From the NCBI GenBank assembly GCA_938041955.1, contig CALISD010000126.1, forward strand, positions 1 through 42,753: a stretch of 42,753 nucleotides of DNA, given 5' to 3'. The DNA comes from an uncultured Granulosicoccaceae bacterium (lineage in GTDB: Bacteria; Pseudomonadota; Gammaproteobacteria; Granulosicoccales; Granulosicoccaceae). Made by a program: the position numbers and the translations under genes. This document shows positions 16,978-24,492 of the stretch, one piece after another. Position 1 is the first letter of the stretch. Every line of letters starts with the position of its first letter. The notes under the pieces are model-generated. The model saw only the letters and a program-made list of their open reading frames with translations. It did not search any database and was not told the origin of the DNA.

Positions 16978-18591
16978 ATGAATATGAAAATTTGCCACTA
17001 CTCCCGCCTGGCAATCACACTCTTTGTGGCCAGCACGTGCACTGCATTGTTCGCAAATAATACCCGGACCCCACCGCCGACAAATTCCGTATCGAGAATT
17101 TCAGCTGACCCCATTACGCTAGATATTCACTTTCATTTTCACGACCGCCTGAAAGCGGTTTACGACAACGAATGGGGTGTAGAGAAACAGGCTAGCAGCA
17201 TCACAGGGATCTCTCTAAATAACATAACGGACAAACACAATGTCAGCGGGAATGAAGCATTTAATCTCCTGATGGCGACTGGAGAGTTACCTGATATAGT
17301 CGGCGGCACAGGGCTGCGTGAAAAATTCAACCAATACGGTCCGGCCGGCCATTTTCTACCACTAAACAATCTAATTAAAAAACACGCACCATACCTACAG
17401 CACTACTTTGACAATAATCCGAATATCTTAAATGCTATCTCCGCTGCTGACGGCAATCTATATCACATTCCCTATGTCCCCGACGGCAAATTCGGCAGAG
17501 CTTATTTTATACGCACGGACTGGCTGAATAACCTGGGACTACCGATCCCCAACAACGTTGAAGAGCTCTATAAAACGCTCGTCAGTTTCAAAACCCGAGA
17601 CCCGAACGGGAATGGGAAAGCCGACGAAATCCCCTTTTTCGCACGCAATGTAGAAGAGTTAATCAGGCTCGTCACGCTGTGGGATGCAAGAACCACCGGT
17701 TCTGACACGTGGCACGATTTCTATATTTCCAATGGCATAGTTCGACACGGTTATGTTGAAGAGAACTATAGAGCAGGTATGAGTCACTTAGCAAAATGGT
17801 ATTCTGAAGGACTCATCGATAAAGACGTATACACCCGTACTGGAAACGTAAGAACAGAACTTTTAGCAAGTAACAGGGGCGGTATGACTCATGACTGGTT
17901 TGCCTCTACCTCTAGTTACAACGAACGCTTGCAAGATCAAATTCCGAAATTCGCATTTACGCCATTTGCCCCACCACAAAGTGTTTCGGGTAAAAGAATC
18001 GAAGAGCACCGACGTACCGCTATCAAACCCGATGGCTGGGCAATCTCTAAAACCAACGAGCACGTCATTGAAACAATTAAATATTTCGATTTCTGGTTTT
18101 CGCCTCAAGGCAGGCGCCTTGCTAACTTTGGAGTTGAAGGACAGGAATATACACTTGTCGATGGGGAGCCAGTATTCACGGACGATGTCTTAAACGGCGA
18201 TATCCCGGTAAACGCAAGATTATGGGCAGTTGGCGCTCAAGTCCCTCGAGGCTTTCAACAAGACTACGCCTATGAAAAACAATGGACCAATGACATAGCC
18301 CTGGCTGGCATTGAACTATACGAACAAGGCGACTTTCTGGTTGAGCCTTTTCACGGTGTCACGCTAAACAAGGAAGAGAAGGAAACGATTGATTTCTATT
18401 GGAAGGACATCCTTGCCTTCATGCTTGAAAGACAGGCTGACTGGTTACTCGGCTTACGTAACGTGGATGATGACTGGGACAACTACCTGGCAAGAATCGA
18501 TAAGCTCGGAATTAAGAAAGTAATGAAAGTTATGCAGTCAGCTTATACGCGACAATACTCCGCTCCATTGACCGCTGAAATTGAAGAATAA
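16978..18591 (+). CDS. Second family 1 solute-binding protein (LplA-like)
   Basis: 537-aa exported binding protein of the long family 1 type seen with complex saccharide uptake. The signal peptide is residues 1 to about 28 (cleavage near LFANN). The core includes SGNEAFNLLMATGELPDIVGG, a stretch of PYLQHYFDNNPNI, then DGNLYHIPYVPDGKFGRAYFI and RTDWLNNLGLPIPN, all typical of this group. DPNGNGKADEIPF resembles a calcium-binding loop found in these proteins. Start set at ATG 16978, because GGA lies seven bases upstream; a TTG four codons earlier is less likely. The gene follows the first binding protein by 46 bp. Two different binding proteins without transport partners behind one phosphodiesterase is unusual. 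Confidence 0.85.
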   Translation: MNMKICHYSRLAITLFVASTCTALFANNTRTPPPTNSVSRISADPITLDIHFHFHDRLKAVYDNEWGVEKQASSITGISLNNITDKHNVSGNEAFNLLMATGELPDIVGGTGLREKFNQYGPAGHFLPLNNLIKKHAPYLQHYFDNNPNILNAISAADGNLYHIPYVPDGKFGRAYFIRTDWLNNLGLPIPNNVEELYKTLVSFKTRDPNGNGKADEIPFFARNVEELIRLVTLWDARTTGSDTWHDFYISNGIVRHGYVEENYRAGMSHLAKWYSEGLIDKDVYTRTGNVRTELLASNRGGMTHDWFASTSSYNERLQDQIPKFAFTPFAPPQSVSGKRIEEHRRTAIKPDGWAISKTNEHVIETIKYFDFWFSPQGRRLANFGVEGQEYTLVDGEPVFTDDVLNGDIPVNARLWAVGAQVPRGFQQDYAYEKQWTNDIALAGIELYEQGDFLVEPFHGVTLNKEEKETIDFYWKDILAFMLERQADWLLGLRNVDDDWDNYLARIDKLGIKKVMKVMQSAYTRQYSAPLTAEIEE

Positions 18592-18866
18592 AATACAACG
18601 TCCGTATTAGGCGGCTTGTAAACCTCTTGTGCCTCGTCCGCGGACAACTATACCGGCAAACAGAAATACCGCCAAAGTGGTGCGATCTACGGAGGATATG
18701 CAGGTCACGCACAAAACCTATCAAGAGCCAATACGGCGGTCTACCGTCACACCATGACCGAATACCTATATTCCGATCACCGGATTCCAATGAGCTATAA
18801 ATGCTGGCGAAATTATTACTAAAGAATCAATCCTTCCAAACGATATATTCAGGTGGAGGAAGGTCT

Positions 18867-19994
18867 ATGAACACTCAGTCAGCACTTCAAAATGCGCTGT
18901 ATTGTCACGTACCAGTCAAACAAAGAGTAAAAATACTCTACATTCTTGGTGTACTAACTCTGGCATCCTGCGGCGGCGGCGAACCTGCCATACAATCTGC
19001 CGAACCACTTCCGGATTCTACAAACTCACCGACAGCGCAAACAGAGCAAGCCGCTCCGATAAACCCGCTTGTCGGAATCTGGGACATTAGTCGAAGCCAC
19101 CTCGATGCGAACAGCAATAGCGTGAGGAACGAGGATTACGTTGCGGTACGCGCTGACAAAACCTTTGCACAATACGATTATCAAGGTGATGCCTGGGGAA
19201 CAGGATATAACTGTTATATAAAAAAGGAAGGACGGCTGATTTTTGAACAAACTGACTTAGAGCGATATTCTTACTACTACAATAATATGTGGTGGGGCTA
19301 CCTGACTATCAACCTCGGTGGTGACACCCCCGCTATTGAACGCTTTGGTCAAGATGCTTTTAACATCCCGTATATCGCCGCACCATATGCAGAGTCAGAT
19401 ATTCTCCCGATCTGCACACCGGCACAGACACCATACAACAACAGCGATACTATGGCTTCTCTGCCCGGGTCTTTGAAAACGCGTATCCCTTCGTATGCAA
19501 CCCAGAGCTGTAATCCACTGAGCGGTTCTTCTGATGTAGGAACGATTGCTGGCCTGTGGGACGTCTCCACAGTCTCTGGAAATCAATACGATACGATTAT
19601 CGTACACGACACCCGCTTCCTTAATATAAGTCAGAGTGGCGTAATTACCAACTACGAAGTGGGCAAAGATTCATATCAAAATTATGAGCAATGTTATCGC
19701 ATAGAAGACAACATGGCTGTAATTACGCAACTGAATAATTCTCAAATGAAGGTAACCTACTACGGTGATAGCAACTGCGAGCTAGAGGAGGAAACCCTCA
19801 ACCTGGCACGCGTGACTGACCAATCCGGATCACTCGACCTTCTACTTATAGGCGGGCCAGAGATTGATGTTATAGATGCAAATGCCAATGTAACGAAACA
19901 GTTGATGTCGCGCTTCCCTGAAGTAGCCGATATATCTTCAACGAAATTGGCATCGTTAAATATATGTACCCCAAATCCAGACTCCAACATGTAG
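18867..19994 (+). CDS. Lipoprotein with two similar domains, unknown function
   Basis: 375-aa lipoprotein. The lipobox LASC places the lipidated cysteine at residue 35, followed by a flexible S/T/P/A-rich linker. Two similar domains follow: the first opens GIWDIS (70-75) and closes ICTP (182-185); the second opens GLWDVS (229-234) and closes ICTP (366-369). Both contain YxxxxxxCY-type segments (GTGYNCY, NYEQCY) and probably fold as small beta-rich barrels, but the family is not recognised. The start is ATG 18867 because GGAGGAAGG lies directly upstream; the earlier ATG at 18801 has none. It lies 275 bp after the second binding protein on the same strand and may belong to the same regulon; location should be inner or outer membrane facing the periplasm. 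Confidence 0.7.
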   Translation: MNTQSALQNALYCHVPVKQRVKILYILGVLTLASCGGGEPAIQSAEPLPDSTNSPTAQTEQAAPINPLVGIWDISRSHLDANSNSVRNEDYVAVRADKTFAQYDYQGDAWGTGYNCYIKKEGRLIFEQTDLERYSYYYNNMWWGYLTINLGGDTPAIERFGQDAFNIPYIAAPYAESDILPICTPAQTPYNNSDTMASLPGSLKTRIPSYATQSCNPLSGSSDVGTIAGLWDVSTVSGNQYDTIIVHDTRFLNISQSGVITNYEVGKDSYQNYEQCYRIEDNMAVITQLNNSQMKVTYYGDSNCELEEETLNLARVTDQSGSLDLLLIGGPEIDVIDANANVTKQLMSRFPEVADISSTKLASLNICTPNPDSNM

Positions 19995-20232
19995 TATTCT
20001 TCAGGAAAAAGTTACCGCTCACGCTTTCTCGCCAAGCGGCTAGCTTTTTAAAACTATAGTGACTCAGTGTACTTGTGCCTGGCCTATCTACTTTGGCCAT
20101 CAGATACGACGAGAAATCGATTTTTACGATTTCCCATGTTGAGCTCGAGTGTATTTCGATTCTCCAAGATCAATAATGGTATCGCCCGTGGATCACCGCT
20201 ACTATTGAGCTACCTACCGGCGGAGATAAAAA

Positions 20233-20865
20233 TTGGGCATTTGGCTGATCTACTACGGCATCTCGAGCGCACACCGTGCTGACTATCTACACTGGTTTGA
20301 AGGCCAGCATATAGATGAGAAACTGGCCAGGCCCGGCTATGACTGGGCAAGCCATTACGAAGTTACTCCGGCGGGCGTGCCGGACACTGCAGATCACGCT
20401 TACATCGCAATATTTGGCGCAGAATCATCACGTGTCTTTTTTGACCCAAGCCCAGCACAGATTAAACCTAATCAGGACGAATTAACTCGCAACATGATTG
20501 CACATCGTGTGAAACCAATACCGGCGATTTTGACTCAGGAGTGGTGTGAGTATCCCACTGCCAAACAACAAACGAAAATGCAATCTACTGTTAGCTCTGA
20601 ATATATTCGTATGGGTATTTTTGCAGAAAAAGGAGATGATCAAGAGATTGTCTCATGGTGTGCGCAAAGTCATTTCCCGAAGCTTGCCAATTCAGAGCAG
20701 GTTTCAGTAGTGCGAAAGTGTTTAGCCTCTTTTGGCACAAACCGACACATCATCCTTGAGGAACATACAGGTGAAGTTGTGTCGAACGGGGCATGGCTGA
20801 ATCAGCCAAAAGAAAATCTTGCGTGCGATCCAGTGGTTGCAAAACTACGAGTGTTCAGGCAATAA
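20233..20865 (+). CDS. Uncharacterised protein, possibly two ferredoxin-like (EthD/Dabb-type) halves
   Basis: 210-aa soluble protein with TTG start at 20233, supported by GGAG at 20222-20225. The N-terminal half (GIWLIYYGISSAHRADYLHWFEGQHIDEKLARPGYDWASHYEV) resembles EthD or Dabb-type ferredoxin-like domains, in which a conserved W-F-x-x-x-H-I-x-E pattern lines a pocket. The second half (YIRMGIFAEKGDDQEIVSWCAQSHFPKL) repeats the same kind of pattern, so it may be a fused dimer. I do not recognise a characterised member. No operon partners: the FMN reductase gene begins 285 bp downstream on the same strand. Confidence 0.55.
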   Translation: MGIWLIYYGISSAHRADYLHWFEGQHIDEKLARPGYDWASHYEVTPAGVPDTADHAYIAIFGAESSRVFFDPSPAQIKPNQDELTRNMIAHRVKPIPAILTQEWCEYPTAKQQTKMQSTVSSEYIRMGIFAEKGDDQEIVSWCAQSHFPKLANSEQVSVVRKCLASFGTNRHIILEEHTGEVVSNGAWLNQPKENLACDPVVAKLRVFRQ

Positions 20866-21150
20866 CTTACTTGGTTATACGAGGTCATCGTATACAGACA
20901 TCCTCGCAACCACGCACATATATCACTTCACACAATGTGCCTTTTCCTATTGAAATTGGTTATTTAACCCCCACCAATTGTAAATACCTGCTTTATACTT
21001 CACTAGTAATATTCATACAATTTTTTCCTATAAAATGTCTGCTGAATCGTTACTCGTGATCCATAGACATACACAACATCGCCAACCATTCTTTCACTTT
21101 TCCCCTCCCCTGAGTTAACCATCACCGCCCCACCAATAACCGGACCCAAC

Positions 21151-21702
21151 ATGCCATCCCCCACCAGACTATTAGCATTCGCCGCGAGCAACAGCCGCAA
21201 TTCTATCAACAAGCAACTGGTCACACATGCCGCAACGGTGCTGAAAAGTGAGATCAATCAAGACACAGAAATCACAATACTAGATCTCAATGATTTTGAA
21301 ATGCCGATTTACAGCATTGATCGTGAGCAGGAAAGCGGTATACCTGAAGCAGCCCATACGTTCTTCAAAACCATTGGCGATGCAGATGCACTGTTGATCT
21401 CATACGCTGCACACAATGGTACGTACACGGTTGCTTATAAAAACATCTTTGACTGGTGTTCTCGCATTGACTCTAAAGTGTTCCAGAGCAAACCCATGGT
21501 CATCATGTCTGCTTCCCCTGGTCAAGGCGGTGGCGCCAGTGTGTTAAAAATAGCCGAAGACTCCGCCGGCTACTACGGCGCTGAAGTTCGCGGCAGTATG
21601 TCAGTGGGAAGTTTTACAAAGACCTTTAATACTGAGACCGGCGAGTTAGCGGACGTCGAACTTGCGACAACCCTGAGGTCACAACTTGCTAAGCTTTTTT
21701 AG
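21151..21702 (+). CDS. NADPH-dependent FMN reductase family protein
   Basis: 183-aa flavodoxin-like oxidoreductase that binds FMN and reduces flavins or quinones/azo compounds with NAD(P)H. The phosphate loop is SNSRNSINKQL (13-23), the ring-contacting segment is AHNGTYTVAYKNIFDWCSR, close to the usual YNG...LKNxxDW, and the SASPGQGGGASVL loop follows. Length fits the family. It carries its own terminator 67 bp after the stop. The ribosome site is weak (GGACC). Confidence 0.85.
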   Translation: MPSPTRLLAFAASNSRNSINKQLVTHAATVLKSEINQDTEITILDLNDFEMPIYSIDREQESGIPEAAHTFFKTIGDADALLISYAAHNGTYTVAYKNIFDWCSRIDSKVFQSKPMVIMSASPGQGGGASVLKIAEDSAGYYGAEVRGSMSVGSFTKTFNTETGELADVELATTLRSQLAKLF

Positions 21703-21768
21703 CATATAAGGCATGACAGAAAGATCGTACTCGATCCTTCCCCACCCCATCATTTAACATAAGATTCT

Positions 21769-21796
21769 ATACCCGCATTAGCTCCGGGTATTTTTC
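21769..21796 (+). terminator. Rho-independent terminator of the FMN reductase gene
   Basis: ATACCCG (21769-21775) pairs exactly with CGGGTAT (21785-21791), with a 9-base loop, followed by TTTTCTG. It serves the plus-strand gene and is positioned between two convergent genes. Confidence 0.7.
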
Positions 21797-21964
21797 TGTA
21801 AAACACCGTTTTTTTTGCCCCTGCGGCGATACGTCAATGACTATTCACCCGGCAAGGAACTAAATTCAAGTTTTCAACAGTTTTGTAGCTTTTCAGCGTA
21901 GTGCAGGTCGTGCATCAGAATAATGGGAGAGCCGACAGGACTGCTCCGAAAAGTTACCAATCGA

Positions 21965-22918
21965 TTAACGATGATGCAACATGCGTCCGATCGTATTCAT
22001 AAGCACCTGCGCTGCCAGTGTGCCGGTTGAGCCGGTTGGATCATAATCGGGTGCAACCTCTACCAGATCCATTCCAATGATGTTACCGCGCTTACAGAGC
22101 CCATCTATAAGCTCCAGCACCTCGTAGTAGTAGAAACCACCATGACTCGGTGTGCCCGTTCCGGGTGCGATAGACGGGTCAAACGCATCGATATCTATTG
22201 TCAGGTAATATCGCGTGTTCTCAGGTATGCGCGCTAGCATGCCCTCTACCCCGAGTTTCCTGAATTGCCTGACTGACTGAATATCTGACCCCATACTACG
22301 GGCATCTTCATAGCCACTCTTTGCTGTTGACGATACGTTGCGAATGCCAATCTGGCTTAAGCCTGTGACATAGTCTTTTTCAGCGGCGCGTCGCATCGGG
22401 TTGCCATGACCATAGCGTACACCGTGGCGCTCATCTACAAAATCCAGATGGGCGTCTATTTGCACCAGATGAAACGGTTCCTGCTCTGCGAACGCATTAA
22501 TACAAGGTATGTTGACTGAGTGATCTCCCCCCATGACTACAGGTATAGCGCCCGCGTCTAAAATTTTACGCACGCCGAATTCAATATTGGCGTGGCTCTT
22601 CATGGTATCGGTATGCACAATGTCTGCATCACCAATATCAACTATACGAGTTGTTTCTGCAGGCAAATAGACGATGTCATCTTCATGGTCATAAGCACCG
22701 GCATGACCAAAGGCAAACAGCGTGGATGCCTCACGTATACCGCGCGGCCCCATACGCGCGCCTGAGCGCCACTGGCAACCAAAGTCATACGGTGCACCAA
22801 GCACTGCCACATCGGCATCGATAGCGTCCCAGTCGGACACATAGGGGTATTTACCGAATGTACAAATGCCGACGAATGGCAAATCAAGTCTACCTTCTTC
22901 ATAACCATGAGTTGACAT
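21965..22918 (-). CDS. Agmatinase/arginase-family ureohydrolase
   Basis: 317-aa manganese enzyme that splits a guanidino compound into urea and an amine or amino acid. The binuclear metal ligands are all visible: GGDHS with H133, DAHLD with D155, H157 and D159, and DIDAFDP with D242 and D244. The overall sequence resembles the agmatinase/guanidinobutyrase branch (RSGARMGPRGIREAS, GTGTPSHGG), but substrate cannot be fixed. Homologues also act on guanidinopropionate, proclavaminate or formiminoglutamate. It is a single gene on the minus strand with no polyamine genes nearby, so the context does not decide. Confidence 0.85.
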   Translation of the reverse strand: MSTHGYEEGRLDLPFVGICTFGKYPYVSDWDAIDADVAVLGAPYDFGCQWRSGARMGPRGIREASTLFAFGHAGAYDHEDDIVYLPAETTRIVDIGDADIVHTDTMKSHANIEFGVRKILDAGAIPVVMGGDHSVNIPCINAFAEQEPFHLVQIDAHLDFVDERHGVRYGHGNPMRRAAEKDYVTGLSQIGIRNVSSTAKSGYEDARSMGSDIQSVRQFRKLGVEGMLARIPENTRYYLTIDIDAFDPSIAPGTGTPSHGGFYYYEVLELIDGLCKRGNIIGMDLVEVAPDYDPTGSTGTLAAQVLMNTIGRMLHHR

Positions 22919-23268
22919 AAAGAATCCGTGAATAATTATTAGAAAAACAGTGTGCCATAGCCCGCGAATTATGACTTATCTGCCAGCCCTCTTCTTATTC
23001 GTCATTGAGACTAATTGAACCCTCGTTATTCGAAATCGCACTGCGCTTTTAGTTAGTTTCTAAAACAAAAATACCAGACGATTTGGTAGGCAAATGTCTG
23101 TAAATGACTTCATTCAATGTGATCATTTCAGCGCTAGACAGTGCCCACCAGTCAACGTTGGCGAAGGTTTTACGCTTCCCTGGCGGCAGCATTAGATATT
23201 CTTAATTGCAAATCTGCTCAGATTGTGGTCTAAATAAACCTCCCGTAGCGGATAGAAAGGAGGTGATC
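22919..23268. other. Divergent intergenic region upstream of the ureohydrolase
   Basis: 350 bp between the ureohydrolase (minus) and the small exported peptide (plus), expected to carry both promoters. I see no clear promoter pair, operator or repeat in it apart from the ribosome site at its right end. Confidence 0.4.
23256..23268 (+). promoter_or_regulatory. Near-perfect Shine-Dalgarno directing a TTG start
   Basis: AAAGGAGGTGATC matches the full anti-Shine-Dalgarno complement, with GGAGG at 23259-23263 five bases before TTG 23269. This fixes the start of the small exported peptide rather than an ATG-like start further upstream. Confidence 0.8.
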
Positions 23269-23475
23269 TTGAAATTCAGCATTACATTGGTATCAGCCTT
23301 GGTTGTGTTTGCATCTAACGCAAGTGCGTGTCCCTTTAGTGACAAAGAGCAACATGCGTCCAACCTTGAGCAGGCGCCGGTTCTCGCTTCGCAAGTTCAA
23401 AGCGAAAGCGATGAAACCGATTCCGAACTTCTTTTGCTACTGAAAAAGAAAGCTCAAGAGGTGAGCTACAACTAG
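23269..23475 (+). CDS. Small exported peptide of unknown function, TTG start
   Basis: 68 aa. A signal peptide (about residues 1-20, cleavage after SNASA) is followed by a 48-residue mature peptide starting CPFSDKEQHA. That part is acidic in the middle (QSESDETDSE) and ends in a leucine run and lysines (LLLLLKKKAQEV). The residue after cleavage is a cysteine, but the sequence before it (NASA) is not a good lipobox. The exceptionally strong ribosome site suggests high expression despite the TTG start. A strong hairpin follows 16 bp after the stop. Family not recognised. Confidence 0.6.
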   Translation: MKFSITLVSALVVFASNASACPFSDKEQHASNLEQAPVLASQVQSESDETDSELLLLLKKKAQEVSYN

Positions 23476-23491
23476 TCTGTTATCAATTGGG

Positions 23492-23513
23492 GCCCGGCAC
23501 ATTCGTGCCGGGC
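23492..23513. terminator. Perfect 9-bp hairpin between convergent genes
   Basis: GCCCGGCAC (23492-23500) pairs exactly with GTGCCGGGC (23505-23513) around a 4-base ATTC loop. No T-run follows on either strand. It lies 16 bp past the small peptide gene and about 87 bp beyond the SDR stop, so it may act for both convergent transcripts. Confidence 0.55.
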
Positions 23514-23599
23514 ACTGTCTATCTCTATCGTGGCCGCTCGCCGCAACTGATCGTTTTACAACGCATCCACGCCGCCATTAATCAATCTTCCATATTCAC

Positions 23600-24370
23600 T
23601 CAGTTAAGCTGCAATTCATCACTAAGTCCCATTGCAGTCAAACCCCCATCAATAGTGATGCTCTGTCCTTTAATCCAGTGGCTCTGCTCAGAAACTAAAA
23701 AGCTGATAACGTTGGCAATTTCCGCCGCATCACCCGCACGCCCCACCTTTGCAATACTTCCCTCTACTCGGTCGCCAAAAGCGTTTTTAAAATCGTCCAG
23801 TATTTCTGTAGATACTGCAGCGGGGCTAACTGCGTTGATACGCAGTTGCTTTGCAAGCAATACTTCTGTCATTTGAAAGGTCAAAACAATCACTGCTTCT
23901 TTGGAAAGGTTGTATGCCCGCACCGGATCAATATTGTTGCCTTTTATGAAGGCCGCAAGACCCGCCACATCAGGCACGGACATTAACGCCTTTACCTGAT
24001 CAATGTTCTCAAGCCAGTCGCCACCTGCCTTTGAGGCGGTGTTCACAATCGCCGAACCCGGCTCAAGGTGTCGCAGCATGCCATTCATGAAGTGCCTTAA
24101 GCCAATGAAGTTGACGTTCAGTACCAGCTCTGTCTGACCGTCACGTGGGGGTAGCCCGGCGTTATTGACTAACGCGTTGAACGGGGTAGCTGCTGCAGCG
24201 AGAGCTTTATCGATCGATTCCGGCGAACTCAGGTCGACTTCTACCCAATGGTCCACTGGATCTGTGGGTTTATTCAAATCGAAGACGGTTACCCTATTGC
24301 CGTCTGCCTTTAGCTTTGCAACTACAGCAGCCCCAATACCGGTTGATCCACCTGTTAGCGCTATGTGCAT
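23600..24370 (-). CDS. Short-chain dehydrogenase/reductase (SDR)
   Basis: 256-aa classical SDR using NAD(P)(H) to interconvert an alcohol and a ketone. The cofactor motif TGGSTGIG is at residues 6-13, NNAG follows in the middle, catalytic serine is in NTASKAGG, and the YNLSK segment supplies Y-x-x-x-K. An insertion between the serine and the tyrosine (DWLENIDQVKALMSVPDVAG) resembles 3-alpha-hydroxysteroid dehydrogenase/carbonyl reductase-type SDRs. Ribosome site AAGGA lies about seven bases before ATG. It is the last gene of the minus-strand catabolic unit, 122 bp after the alkylsulfatase, and could oxidise the alcohol released by desulfation; this is inference. Confidence 0.85.
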   Translation of the reverse strand: MHIALTGGSTGIGAAVVAKLKADGNRVTVFDLNKPTDPVDHWVEVDLSSPESIDKALAAAATPFNALVNNAGLPPRDGQTELVLNVNFIGLRHFMNGMLRHLEPGSAIVNTASKAGGDWLENIDQVKALMSVPDVAGLAAFIKGNNIDPVRAYNLSKEAVIVLTFQMTEVLLAKQLRINAVSPAAVSTEILDDFKNAFGDRVEGSIAKVGRAGDAAEIANVISFLVSEQSHWIKGQSITIDGGLTAMGLSDELQLN

Positions 24371-24492
24371 TGGATATCCTTGCTGGTTAAAATCATTTTT
24401 GGCGCAGCAAATAGAAAATTCAGATTGTCAAGGATTCACACTGGCAACCTGACATCGCTTACGCGTTACGCTACTTCCACAGTACGGCTTAC

